A program made the translations under genes and the position numbers. DNA of 64,000 nucleotides from Pseudomonas putida (GTDB taxonomy: Bacteria; Pseudomonadota; Gammaproteobacteria; Pseudomonadales; Pseudomonadaceae): NCBI RefSeq assembly GCF_001636055.1, contig NZ_CP011789.1:2604001-2668000 (forward strand), given 5' to 3'. Under the pieces are notes generated by a model. That model had not been told where the DNA came from, made no database searches, and saw nothing but the letters and a program-made list of their open reading frames with translations. This document shows, piece after piece, positions 1 through 9,604 of this stretch (position 1 is its first letter; each line of letters opens with the position of its first letter).

Positions 1-2
1 GT

Positions 3-3000
3 GCTGACTTGCGCCTGGATAAGACGGAGCTGTTCAAGAACCTGGAGAACGACCTGGCGCAGGGTCGGATCGATGATGCGGGTGTTCAGAAGGCGCTGCT
101 GAACTACCTGAAACGTTATGAGTTCCTGAACAACATCCGGGTCCAGGCCGGCTACATCGACTATCGCGATGGGCACCGCGATGAGGGGCGGTTCCCGGGG
201 TATGCCTACGCCAACGCTGATTACTACTTGCTGGGCAAGGACAATGCGACGCCTTGCGCCTATTACTGGCGCAAGGTCAAGGTCCGTCTGGACGAGGCCT
301 CCACGTATATCCAGCCCGATGCGTGGACGGAATGGAAACCGGTGAACATTCCGCCGGGCACGACAGTGTTGCAGATGTGCCCGGTGTTGTTCGGTGGTCG
401 GTTGCATGTGGTCTGGTGGTACTTCACCGCACCGACAAAGGTCCTCGGTGAAAAGGGTGAGGCAACCGACAAGCGTTCGTATGCACTGACCCTGGATATC
501 ATTCATCTTGGTCTCGATAACCAGTGGACTACACCGGAGCAACTGTGGCAGTACGACGTCGAAGTTACCGGTCCTGAGACCCCGTCGCAGATACTGTCTG
601 AGGTGGAGCAATTCAGAGTGATGGCGGTTGCGGCGGGGCGCGTGAACGGCGATGACGATCAACTGTTCGTTTCTGTTCACCAGACCTCGAACGATGAAGC
701 CTGGGCGGAGAAGTTCGTCCTTCAACGGGATGTCTTGAAACGTCGGACCGAGCGCGCTATCGACGCTGATGCCAGCGAAGCCCTGTCTCGGCGATTCACA
801 GGCAGCGCGGGCCGCTTGCCCTTTTCGCAGCGGATTGCAGCGGTTGATGCTGAGGTGAAAAGCATCAAGGGGAGTGGCAATCCTTACATTGCACTCGATG
901 CTGAGTTCGAGCAGGGCCTGTCGGGGCGTTCGCTACGCGTACGTGCGCGCTCCAGCGAGTTGCGCACGGTGACTCAGGTCGTGATCTTGTCGATTGACCG
1001 CTTTGCTTTTGTCTACAACGGCGTTCTCGTGCATTTCCAACTACACGCCTATGAATCACAAGGTAAAACTCATCTTTCTTACACTGTCGTTACGGTTGGG
1101 GCTCCGAACTTCGAGTCCGTTACACTCCAGCATCATGGAAAAACCGTGGCTGCATTGAAACGGTCCGACTTTTCCAGCAGCTTTTTCGCCACCCTTTTCA
1201 ATGCTGAGGTACCGGTCGATTTGCCGGAGTTTTCGCGTCCATTTACCAAGGAGTACATCCGCGAAGGCATGGGTTTCACGGTCATTGTCGACGACATGGC
1301 GGACGTGGCGCTGGAGGTGATGGACAACCGAGCCGTTCTTGTCAGCGAGAACGTCCGTTTGCCGGAAGTGAAACTCGTACATAAGCAAGGCGAAGAATCG
1401 ACAACCTGTTGGTCGGGGCTCTGGGTTCTCAATAAGCATGCCGTCAGCCCCTGGAGCCGTCTGGAGAACGTTGCTGCGACGGGCTCGGCAACCTTCGAAG
1501 TTACCGCCGCGGGTGAAGCAACCGCCACCTTCACGGTGACCTGGGGCGCCATCTCGAGTCTGGCCGATACAACGATTCCGTATATTCACCAACAGTCCGA
1601 CGGTAGCGACTTCCTCGTCTTCGATGCCATTGGTGGCAAGAACGCCCCCTTGGCCGTGCGGCTGAACTCCCAGCATGTTACCGATCTGATCAATCGCGCC
1701 GAAGCCTCGCCCGAGGCTGTGTTCGCCTGGGATGCGCAGCACCGGCAGGAGCCGGCATACCGCAAGGAGCTGGCCGGCACGGTGTATCAGGGTTGGCATC
1801 CCAGTGCGGCGGACCCGTTGCTGCACATGTTCGATGCCTATGGCAGCTACTTGCGTGAGCTGTTCTTCCATGTCCCTCACCTGATCGCATCACGTCTGCA
1901 GGAGGAGGAGCGCTTCGCTGATGCCCGGCGCTGGCTGGGGCTGATCTTCAACCCGTACCAGAAGCAGCCGCCCAGGGCGACCCCGGGCCCTGACTACTGG
2001 AACTGCGCCTGGTTGCTTCAGGACGACACCGAGGCGGCAGGGCTCGAACACGAATTGATCGAGCCTCATGTCATCGCGCTGCGCGCGCCGTCCCATTATC
2101 GCAAGGCGGTGTTCGTGCAGTACGTGAACATGCTGATCGGCGAAGCCGACCAGCACTATCGCTACCAGACCCGTGACGGCCTGGCGCACGCCTGGCTGTT
2201 GTACCGCATGGCCGCGGACCTCATGGGAGAGGTGCCGGATGCGCGGGCGATCAATACCTGGCAACCCAAAACGGTCCGCGACGTGCTCGCTGTCGGGCCG
2301 GCCGACATGCCGTTGGCCGCTAGTGGCCAGGACATCGTCCCCGCCAATCTGCCCAAGCAGCTGTCCACCTTCTTCTGGGCTGGGGTGGCGGCACATCCGG
2401 CTTTCCGTTTGCCCGTCAATCAGCAGTTGCTGGACATCTGGCGATTGCTGGCGGAGCGCTTCTACAACTTGCGGCACTTCCTGACCCTCGATGGACGCCC
2501 CATGGTGCTGCCACTGTATGCACCACCTGCGAACCCGTTCGATTTGCTGATGGCACGCATGGGGGGCGGTACCAACCTGTCGCACCTGATGGGCCAGCGC
2601 ACGGTGGTGCCGCCGTATCGTTTCCGTACCCTGATCGCCAAGGCTCATGAGGTGGTGGCGACTCTGACCCAGTTCGCCGAGCAATTGCGTGTCTTCATGG
2701 AGCAGGAGGAGCGCACCGGGCTTGAAGCATTGCAATACCAACACGCCGCCGAGATCGCCGGATACACCATTGCCATCCAGGAACAGTTGCTCGAGCAGCA
2801 GCAACAGCAGGAAGGGGTATTGCTCAAGCAGGCGCTCTGTGCCGAGGCTCGGCAAGCCCACTACACCAAGCTGGTCGAAGAGGACATCTCTGCTCTGGAA
2901 ATCGAGACAATGGTTGTCCATAACTCAGGCGGGTCAATCAATGCCTTTGGTACCAGCGCGATGAGCGCCTACTACGCGACACAGATGGCGCCCAAAATCT

Positions 3001-4226
3001 TCGGCATGGCGCAGGACACGGGAGATGTGACCGCCCCTATCATGAGCGGTGCTCAGCTTTCGTTCATGGCAGGGAGTGCGTTGCAGATCTCCGGTGACAT
3101 CATGCGCGAGACGTCGGTCTACAAGCGTCGCCGACAGGATTGGGAGCTGCAGGCAACCTTGGCACGCAAGGACATCGATGTGATCGCCGAGCAGGGCAAG
3201 GCCCAGGCCTGCGCAACCCAGGCCGCGAGGAACTCGCTCGATCACAGCCGCAAGGTGTTGGAGCAGGCCCAGCAGATGTACGCCTTCTACCAGAGCAAAT
3301 CGACCAACGTACCGCTCTATCGCTGGCTGCGTTCGCAGGTGACCGCCTGGCATGCGACGTTGTTCGATGTCGCGGTGGGCTTGTGCAACAGTGCCGAAGC
3401 CTGCTGGCAGTACGAGACGGGTAACTATGACAAACGCATCGTCCGTACCTCGGTCTGGCAGGCCGATCGGCATGGCCTCAATGCCGCAGGCGAACTGCGG
3501 CTGGACCTGCATCGCCTGGAGGCCGAAGCTTTGTTGCGCAACGAACGTCATCTGGAACTGCGCAAGACCGTGTCGCTGCGTGCACTGATCGAAGAGGGCC
3601 TGGTCTTCGACAAGAATGGGGCTGCGCTTGGTGACTGGCCGGCGCTGCTCGAGGCGCTGGCCGAGAACGGCGAACTGGATTTCAGCCTTGGCGAAACGCT
3701 GTTCAACCAGGATTACCCCGGGCATTACCTGCGGCGCCTGCACAGTGTGGCGCTGTCGCTGCCTGCCTTGCTGGGGCCTTACCAGAACATCCGCGCCACC
3801 CTGACCCAGACGCAGAGCCGGTTGTTGATCAAGGCCGATATCGAAGGGGTGAAGTACCTGTCGCCGCAACTGGACCAGGGTGAAGGGGATGGGCGCTACG
3901 TCATGCGAAGTTTGCGACCCAGCCAACAGGTCTGCCTGTCGTCAGCCACGCAGGACATCGGGTTGGTCACGCCCCCCGAGAGCGATGACCGTTACTTGCC
4001 GTTCGAAGGCACCGGCGCCGTCTCCGACTGGAACCTGAAGTTCCCGCGAGTTGCACGGCAAACCGAACTGCTCCAAGGGCTGAGCGATATCGTCATGGAG
4101 GTGCGCTACCACGCACGGTATGGCGGTGCACTGTTCGAGCAACAAGTCGAGGCGTTGTTGCCGGAAGACGCGGCCGGGAGTTTTGCACGTGTCGTCCAAT
4201 GGGAGGGGAAGGATCATGCGCAATAG
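3..4226 (+). CDS. Insecticidal Tc toxin subunit A, C-terminal part (5' end outside window)
   Basis: This is the C-terminal ~1,405 residues of a TcA subunit, the pentameric component that binds receptors, forms the translocation channel and docks TcB-TcC. The frame is open to the window edge, so the gene very probably starts upstream; complete TcA proteins are about 2,300-2,500 residues. The order is a neuraminidase-like/receptor-binding region (roughly the first 780 residues), then from about residue 850 the motif PFDLLMARMGGGTNLSHL, a long helical stretch with a five-Gln run, and a pore-forming region rich in small and hydrophobic residues. The last ~150 residues form the TcB-binding end. 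The stop lies 11 bp inside the next gene, so translation is probably coupled. No signal peptide can be judged. Family assignment is firm; whether upstream TcA sequence is one gene or a split TcaA/TcaB pair cannot be seen. Confidence 0.93.
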   Translation, partial: ADLRLDKTELFKNLENDLAQGRIDDAGVQKALLNYLKRYEFLNNIRVQAGYIDYRDGHRDEGRFPGYAYANADYYLLGKDNATPCAYYWRKVKVRLDEASTYIQPDAWTEWKPVNIPPGTTVLQMCPVLFGGRLHVVWWYFTAPTKVLGEKGEATDKRSYALTLDIIHLGLDNQWTTPEQLWQYDVEVTGPETPSQILSEVEQFRVMAVAAGRVNGDDDQLFVSVHQTSNDEAWAEKFVLQRDVLKRRTERAIDADASEALSRRFTGSAGRLPFSQRIAAVDAEVKSIKGSGNPYIALDAEFEQGLSGRSLRVRARSSELRTVTQVVILSIDRFAFVYNGVLVHFQLHAYESQGKTHLSYTVVTVGAPNFESVTLQHHGKTVAALKRSDFSSSFFATLFNAEVPVDLPEFSRPFTKEYIREGMGFTVIVDDMADVALEVMDNRAVLVSENVRLPEVKLVHKQGEESTTCWSGLWVLNKHAVSPWSRLENVAATGSATFEVTAAGEATATFTVTWGAISSLADTTIPYIHQQSDGSDFLVFDAIGGKNAPLAVRLNSQHVTDLINRAEASPEAVFAWDAQHRQEPAYRKELAGTVYQGWHPSAADPLLHMFDAYGSYLRELFFHVPHLIASRLQEEERFADARRWLGLIFNPYQKQPPRATPGPDYWNCAWLLQDDTEAAGLEHELIEPHVIALRAPSHYRKAVFVQYVNMLIGEADQHYRYQTRDGLAHAWLLYRMAADLMGEVPDARAINTWQPKTVRDVLAVGPADMPLAASGQDIVPANLPKQLSTFFWAGVAAHPAFRLPVNQQLLDIWRLLAERFYNLRHFLTLDGRPMVLPLYAPPANPFDLLMARMGGGTNLSHLMGQRTVVPPYRFRTLIAKAHEVVATLTQFAEQLRVFMEQEERTGLEALQYQHAAEIAGYTIAIQEQLLEQQQQQEGVLLKQALCAEARQAHYTKLVEEDISALEIETMVVHNSGGSINAFGTSAMSAYYATQMAPKIFGMAQDTGDVTAPIMSGAQLSFMAGSALQISGDIMRETSVYKRRRQDWELQATLARKDIDVIAEQGKAQACATQAARNSLDHSRKVLEQAQQMYAFYQSKSTNVPLYRWLRSQVTAWHATLFDVAVGLCNSAEACWQYETGNYDKRIVRTSVWQADRHGLNAAGELRLDLHRLEAEALLRNERHLELRKTVSLRALIEEGLVFDKNGAALGDWPALLEALAENGELDFSLGETLFNQDYPGHYLRRLHSVALSLPALLGPYQNIRATLTQTQSRLLIKADIEGVKYLSPQLDQGEGDGRYVMRSLRPSQQVCLSSATQDIGLVTPPESDDRYLPFEGTGAVSDWNLKFPRVARQTELLQGLSDIVMEVRYHARYGGALFEQQVEALLPEDAAGSFARVVQWEGKDHAQ

Positions 4227-7200
4227 TGATGAGGTGCAGGGTATCCGGTCGATTTCGACGCGTGCGCAAAGCCTTACCAAAGGGCATGACTTTCTTCAGG
4301 ATCCTTTCATCCAGAGGCCAATGGAAAGCGCTGGCCTCGAAGGTGTGTGGAGCTACGAAGAGAAAGACAGCTATGAGCTTCGTGAAAACGATGCCAGGGA
4401 CGGCACGTACCTTTCGCTTTTCCAGAAGGGTCGGCTCTACCAGGACTTCAGTTTGCTCGAGGGGGTTGCACAGGGATATGCCTTGGGCTGCCAGTACAAT
4501 GTCCTGTACTTCACCGACAGTTGCTGGCTCAGGGTCTACGCACTCTCGGGCGCTTCGCAAGGCCAGATTATTCATGAGCAAGCGCTCAAGAACCCGGAGA
4601 CCACCGAGCAGGCCGACGAACAAGATCCCAGGCCCGAAGCCGAACCTACCTGGCATACGTTGACGCCCAAGCCCATCGATATACCTGCGGGTGTATCGAG
4701 AATTCGTGTGGCGTTCGAAACCCCCGCCGGCACGAGGGCGACGGAACTCAGCCTGCGCAACATCATTTCCGAAGTGCACCTGGCACCCTTCGAAGGGAAG
4801 GTGTTGCTGTCGCCTGGACCTGATCAGTCATCGCTGGCTCCGCAAACCCAGCCACCGTTCAAACTGTGCCATGGCGCCACGTACAGCCTGCAGGTCAGCG
4901 ATGCCTGGCAGGGGCAGAAGCTGAGCGTGCTGTGGCCGGGGAATGCCGATACGCCACCCACGGCGTACGGGCTGACAACGAATCCGTCGCTGAATATCGA
5001 CGACAGCGACGAGGAAAGCCGCTATCCGCAACCGGAGGCCGGCACCAGTACCTGGAGCTTGGATGCGAGTGCGGCCAAGGAGGTGTTATCCGGCGCGCTA
5101 CCGCTGGGCCTGGGTAGTTACTGGCGGGCCGAAAAGCATGAGCTCCAGGCGCAGTTGGGGGATTTTCGCTATGAAGTGAGTGAGGTGGCCTGGGATGGCG
5201 TGGTGCCGGTGCTGGAGTGGGGTAGCCGTACCCGGTTGACCGCAACGCTGGGCAACCTTGTCGCATCAGCGCGAACGATCGTTGGTCAACATGTGGATTG
5301 GTACCTCGACGATGTGCTCTACAAGACTGTCTCAACGGATGAGCAGGGCAAGTCGACACTTGAATTCATCCCTGAGCAAAAGGAGGGTGTCGACTTCTAC
5401 ACCGCAGAGCTCAGTGCCCGGTGCACTGATGGCCTCGGCGCAGAAAGCGACAAGCTGCAAGCTATCCCTGTGTACTCCCGCTCACCGTGGTCGGCCCAGT
5501 TCGATGTGTTGTTCGACGACAGGCCAATCACTGATTTCGATGACGTCAACCTGGTGCTGGGGAGTGGCGGCGAGCATAGGTTGACCTTGAAGCCCAAATC
5601 TGCGGACAACTTTTTCATAGGCGAACAGGTCGCCTTGGGTTGGCCAGGCGGCACACCACAGCTGGACATCACCTTCAGCCCGAGCGAGCCGCAGGAAATG
5701 ACGGCTGCTGGTGTCAGTTGGACCATCATGCCGGGTGTAGAGCGGGATCATTTCACGCTCGAAGTCATCACGCCGACGCTGACTTTGCCCCTGTCCCTCA
5801 AAGGCCTGCGTCTATCGCCCAACCTCGAGGACGAGATCGAGCTGACCCTTGCAGACGCTGTGCCGGCAAACCTGGCGCTGTTCTGGCGGGAGGAGGCGCA
5901 GACGCTGAAGATCAACCTGAAGCCCGGCAGCCCGCTGGCGAAGATGAAATCAGAAGCCTGGCTGACCTTCACCGACGGCAGCCTGAAACCGACCAGTGTC
6001 GTTGCCGCGCCCAATTACGGTGAGCGGCGGGCGATGTTGGAGGACGGGTTGAGCTGGACCCTGACCGGTGCGCAGGTGAGTGGCACCTTTGGCGTGCAGG
6101 TTCACATGCAAGGCTTTGACAAACCGTTGGTCGTCGACACTTGCTTGCTGATGTCCCGGGCTTTGGCGGACGAAGCCGAGCTGATCTATGACGATGAGCG
6201 TGGCACTGACGAATCGACCTGGATATTCCGGCGCATGGTGCCGTCCTACGTCGGGGTCAAGCCAAAAACCGGTAGCCCGTTGGCTGAAAGCGGTTTGAAG
6301 GCCAAGTTGACGTTTGTGGAAGATGACCTGGCGCCGGAGCAGATGGAGGCCTATCCGGACTACGAGGCCGAGCAGGGGTTCACGGGCGGTGAGCTGCAAT
6401 GGGAGATGCTGGGCAAACAGGCAAGTGGTGTGTTCGGGTTGGCCCTTCATGTGGCGGGTTTCTCGAAGCCCCTGGTGACGGGCAATTGCTTGCTGCTGTC
6501 GCTGCGCATGGAGGATGAGTTCGACGTGGTGATAGATGGGGGGCCTCTGGTCGAGCCGCTGGTTATTCAATCCAGAGCAGAGCACACGTTGAGTATCGTG
6601 CCGAAAATGGGCAGTCCGCTAGAGCGAGAATTCCTGAGCGAAGCATGGATCGAGTACGTCGACGGAAGTTTGCCCCAGGCGCAGTTGATTACGGTTCCGA
6701 CTTACAACGACAGACGACCGATATCCACTGCAGGCCTGGGCTGGAAGTTGACCGCCAGGGCTTCTGGCACATTCGGGTTGACCCTTCATACAGGCGCGTT
6801 TCCAGCACCACTGAAGGTGGCCTCGGGCTTTGCTTTGTCGCAAGACCTGAGTGATGAAGTGGAGGTGAAGGTAGGAGGGCGCGTTGTCGACGGTCTGTTG
6901 GTGTTTCGGCGTTCGGTGGGCAAGACCATTGTGCTCGTTCCGAAGCCTGGTAGCCCCCTGGCAGACCTGAAGCAACAGGCATGGATGACACTCTCCCCAG
7001 GCAGTGTGAAGGAAGGGGATGTATCGGCCTCTCCCAATTTTGGTGTGCGAAGAGTGATGTCTTCCGATGGGCTGGAGTGGGAGGTGACGGGAGCCGACCT
7101 CAGTGGACAATTCGCCTTGGTTTTTCATGTCGCCGGTTTTTCGACCGTTCGGACACTGCCGACATGTTTACTGTTATCCAGCAAATTGGCGGATGAAGCA

Positions 7201-7818
7201 GAGGTGACCCATACACCCCATTTCCCGCCTGATCCCGCGATATTCTACCGCGAGGAGTATCTGGTATTCACATTGAAGGCCAGGCCGGGAAGCCCGTTAG
7301 TCGCTGCCGGCCTCTTGACCTGGATGGAATTCAGTTCGCAGACGCTGGGACAGGACGACATGGAGTCAGTACCCATGTTCGGCGGAAAAGTAAGACTTCC
7401 ACAGGCGGGGTTGCGTTGGAATACGCGAGGTCGCGAGGCCAGTGGCTACTTCAACTTGACAGTTCATGTCGACGGCTTCGATACGCCGATAACGCTCGTG
7501 CCGAATGTGATGCTGTCCAAGACCGGTGCTAACGAGTTACAGGTTAGATTGGTGGGCTACGGCCCGGATACACTACTTGAGGCGTTCCCCGTTAGGGGCA
7601 GTCCAATTGCCGATAAGGTTTATTTATTATCCTTGTCGAGTAACAAGCCAGATCCAGGGTTCGTGCCGGATCCACCCTTCAATAAACCTAGGGAGTTGAG
7701 AGGCTACTCAGGTCTGCTGTGGAACCTGGGCCCTTTTCCGAGGACAGCCTCGACACTGACAGTTGGAGGAAGCGACTTTCCGTGCCCGGTTTCCATTCCC
7801 TATGGCTTGTCGAGCTAA
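4216..7818 (+). CDS. Large repeat protein of unknown function encoded inside a Tc toxin locus
   Basis: I do not recognise this 1,200-residue protein as a known family. The ATG at 4216 was chosen because a GGGAGGGGAAGG purine tract precedes it; an in-frame start at 4120 would overlap the TcA gene by 107 bp. The overlap with the TcA stop is 11 bp. Residues ~30-195 are rich in aromatic and beta-type residues and look like a jelly-roll or carbohydrate-binding-like domain (inference). A region resembling a bacterial Ig-like domain follows (~350-430). From about residue 537 there are five complete ~113-residue repeats and a truncated sixth. Each opens with an acidic D-E-x-E motif and carries a GSPL motif about 34 residues later. 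There are no signal peptide or membrane segments. Its place between TcA and TcB suggests a toxin accessory or alternative targeting component. Confidence 0.85.
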   Translation: MRNSDEVQGIRSISTRAQSLTKGHDFLQDPFIQRPMESAGLEGVWSYEEKDSYELRENDARDGTYLSLFQKGRLYQDFSLLEGVAQGYALGCQYNVLYFTDSCWLRVYALSGASQGQIIHEQALKNPETTEQADEQDPRPEAEPTWHTLTPKPIDIPAGVSRIRVAFETPAGTRATELSLRNIISEVHLAPFEGKVLLSPGPDQSSLAPQTQPPFKLCHGATYSLQVSDAWQGQKLSVLWPGNADTPPTAYGLTTNPSLNIDDSDEESRYPQPEAGTSTWSLDASAAKEVLSGALPLGLGSYWRAEKHELQAQLGDFRYEVSEVAWDGVVPVLEWGSRTRLTATLGNLVASARTIVGQHVDWYLDDVLYKTVSTDEQGKSTLEFIPEQKEGVDFYTAELSARCTDGLGAESDKLQAIPVYSRSPWSAQFDVLFDDRPITDFDDVNLVLGSGGEHRLTLKPKSADNFFIGEQVALGWPGGTPQLDITFSPSEPQEMTAAGVSWTIMPGVERDHFTLEVITPTLTLPLSLKGLRLSPNLEDEIELTLADAVPANLALFWREEAQTLKINLKPGSPLAKMKSEAWLTFTDGSLKPTSVVAAPNYGERRAMLEDGLSWTLTGAQVSGTFGVQVHMQGFDKPLVVDTCLLMSRALADEAELIYDDERGTDESTWIFRRMVPSYVGVKPKTGSPLAESGLKAKLTFVEDDLAPEQMEAYPDYEAEQGFTGGELQWEMLGKQASGVFGLALHVAGFSKPLVTGNCLLLSLRMEDEFDVVIDGGPLVEPLVIQSRAEHTLSIVPKMGSPLEREFLSEAWIEYVDGSLPQAQLITVPTYNDRRPISTAGLGWKLTARASGTFGLTLHTGAFPAPLKVASGFALSQDLSDEVEVKVGGRVVDGLLVFRRSVGKTIVLVPKPGSPLADLKQQAWMTLSPGSVKEGDVSASPNFGVRRVMSSDGLEWEVTGADLSGQFALVFHVAGFSTVRTLPTCLLLSSKLADEAEVTHTPHFPPDPAIFYREEYLVFTLKARPGSPLVAAGLLTWMEFSSQTLGQDDMESVPMFGGKVRLPQAGLRWNTRGREASGYFNLTVHVDGFDTPITLVPNVMLSKTGANELQVRLVGYGPDTLLEAFPVRGSPIADKVYLLSLSSNKPDPGFVPDPPFNKPRELRGYSGLLWNLGPFPRTASTLTVGGSDFPCPVSIPYGLSS
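5824..7815 (+). repeat. Tandem ~339-bp coding repeats (five full units plus a truncated sixth)
   Basis: Unit starts, read from the D-E-x-E opening motif, are 5824, 6163, 6508, 6847, 7186 and 7525, giving spacings of 339, 345, 339, 339 and 339 bp. The GSPL codons recur at 5926, 6271, 6610, 6949 and 7288 in the same register; the sixth is displaced to 7597 (GSPI). Conserved positions include LxW about 70 residues into the unit, SGxF(G/A)L, and a final LLLS. A more divergent related unit seems to precede 5824. DNA identity between units is low, so the duplications look old and maintained by selection on protein structure. Confidence 0.85.
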
Positions 7819-8038
7819 CGGTGCGTTTGAAGAGGGCTTTGCAAAAAAAGCGGCTCTTGGCCTTTTGATAAATGACGAGCGTCGGAGCCGTGCATTTACC
7901 CTCGTTACGAGATGCTTTGTCTGCATTGCCAAACAGCTCGCCGTTTGATCAAGAGCGGTCGGGTGATCTGAAGTGACTGCGCGGATCAATGCTGCGCGTC
8001 ATACACAGGTAGATTGGAACGGGTCACAGGAGGGGTTC

Positions 8039-9604
8039 ATGCCCGACTCATTGGATGGGTATTCACACGAAAAGCAGACTGCTGCTTCGGGCCAGGCCCC
8101 CGCTCCCGCGACGGGAGAGGGAGACGCCTCCTTCTACACTCCCCCAGCCCTCCCCAAGGGCGGTGGCACGGTCTCGGTCGGTGGCGGCATGCTTTCGGCG
8201 GGTGGCCCGGATGGTGCGGCTGGTTGGCAAATGCCCCTGCCATCGCCGGCGGGTCGTGCGCTGTCGGCGGAACTGGCATTGCACTACTCCTCCGGCGGCG
8301 GCAACAGCGCCTTTGGCGCCGGCTGGGATTGCGATTTGCCGGCGATTTTCTGCATGACCCGCTTCGGTTTCCCTAAATACGACGGCAACGACCGAATGGT
8401 CGGTCCGTCCGGGGAGGAAGTCCTCAAGGCGGGTGCACCCCATGACCGCACAGGCTTGCCGTTCGCCGAGACCTCTGACGATGAGCGCTACAGCGTTACC
8501 CCTTGGTGCCTGCGCAGCGGTGCGCCCTCGCAGCGTCTTGAGCACTGGGTGGTCAAAGGCGCTGTGGCTGACCCTGGTTTCTGGCTGCACTGGCAGCCCG
8601 ATGGCAGCCTTTCGTTGTTCGGCTGGTCGGCCTCTGCTCGTCTGCACGATCCCGCAGCCCCTGAACGTGTGGCGGGCTGGTACCTGGAAGAGCGGGTTTC
8701 GGCCCGTGGCGAGCATCTGGTGTACCGTTATCGCGCCGAAGACGAAAAGGGCTGCAGCGACCAGGAGCTCAAGGCCCACCCACACGTCGTCAACCTCTAT
8801 GCCGATGCTGTCTACGCCATGAACGCCACGCCTTCGCAGGCGCTGCTGATTCCACAAGACGGCTTCGACGAGACGGACTTTCTCACCTTCACCCAATTCG
8901 ACTATGGCGAGCGCGGCGCCGATCCCGAGCGCGTGCCTGGGCTTGCGCCGGAGCAGGACTGGCCGGTGCGTGACGACTGCCATTCGTTCTGGCGCTATGG
9001 GTTCAACGTGCGCATCCGCCGGCTGTGCCGCGATGTGCTGCTCTGGCACCGCACCGCACGCATGAACGGCGAGGCCGACGACACGCCAGAGCTGGTGGCA
9101 CGGCTACACCTGCAGTACGACAGCAGCCCGGTCAGCAGCATTCTGGTGTCGGCGCAACAACTGTCGAGCGTACCCGACTGTCGCTTGCCGCCGATGGAGT
9201 TCGAGCTGACCCGACCGGGCAGGGCTACGCCCGGTTGGGAAGCGGTGCCAGCGCTCGACGGATTCTGGGCCCCTGCATGGCAGATGGCCGACTTGCTGGG
9301 CGAAGGCGTGCCAGGCCTGTTGTACCGAGATCAGGACGCCTGGCATTACCGGCCGCCGATGCGGCCGGGCAAGACCCCAGGCGCGGAGCAGGATGCGATC
9401 ACCTGGGGGGCGCCGTGGCCCTTGCCCAAGCGTCCGGCCGATAGCACTGGCAGCCTGACCGACCTGGATGGCGATGGTCGCCCCGAGTGGTTGATCACCG
9501 AGGAGGGAATGCGTGGCAGTTTCACGCTGGCGCCCGACGGTATCTGGGGGTCGTGGAAACCCCTGTTGAGCTTGCCCAGCGAGTATGGTCATCCGGCTGC
9601 GTAG
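8039..9604 (+). CDS. TcB N-terminal fragment (SpvB domain and first FG-GAP repeat)
   Basis: This is a 521-residue product ending at the amber codon. Residues ~20-90 are the Gly-rich start of the SpvB domain (YTPPALPKGGGTVSVGGG, then SAELALHYSSGGGNSAFGAGWD). The SpvB domain runs to about residue 340. A WQMADLLGEGVPGLLYRDQ segment and the LTDLDGDGRPEWLI FG-GAP motif (about residue 475) start the beta-propeller that docks onto TcA. The fragment ends inside the propeller, so alone it should not fold as a complete TcB. The 220 bp upstream (7819-8038) is AT-richer than its surroundings and holds no gene I can support, so TcB may have its own promoter. Confidence 0.85.
   Translation: MPDSLDGYSHEKQTAASGQAPAPATGEGDASFYTPPALPKGGGTVSVGGGMLSAGGPDGAAGWQMPLPSPAGRALSAELALHYSSGGGNSAFGAGWDCDLPAIFCMTRFGFPKYDGNDRMVGPSGEEVLKAGAPHDRTGLPFAETSDDERYSVTPWCLRSGAPSQRLEHWVVKGAVADPGFWLHWQPDGSLSLFGWSASARLHDPAAPERVAGWYLEERVSARGEHLVYRYRAEDEKGCSDQELKAHPHVVNLYADAVYAMNATPSQALLIPQDGFDETDFLTFTQFDYGERGADPERVPGLAPEQDWPVRDDCHSFWRYGFNVRIRRLCRDVLLWHRTARMNGEADDTPELVARLHLQYDSSPVSSILVSAQQLSSVPDCRLPPMEFELTRPGRATPGWEAVPALDGFWAPAWQMADLLGEGVPGLLYRDQDAWHYRPPMRPGKTPGAEQDAITWGAPWPLPKRPADSTGSLTDLDGDGRPEWLITEEGMRGSFTLAPDGIWGSWKPLLSLPSEYGHPAA

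Noticed and set aside
2780..2815. Run of CAG/CAA codons (five Gln) in TcA
   Set aside because: It lies inside a helical coiled region of the toxin, is short, and needs no special explanation.
1056..3926. Three long minus-strand ORFs (274, 343 and 330 codons) opposite the TcA gene
   Set aside because: They lie antisense to a well-supported coding frame, have no ribosome binding site or family motifs, and follow from high GC in the third codon position.
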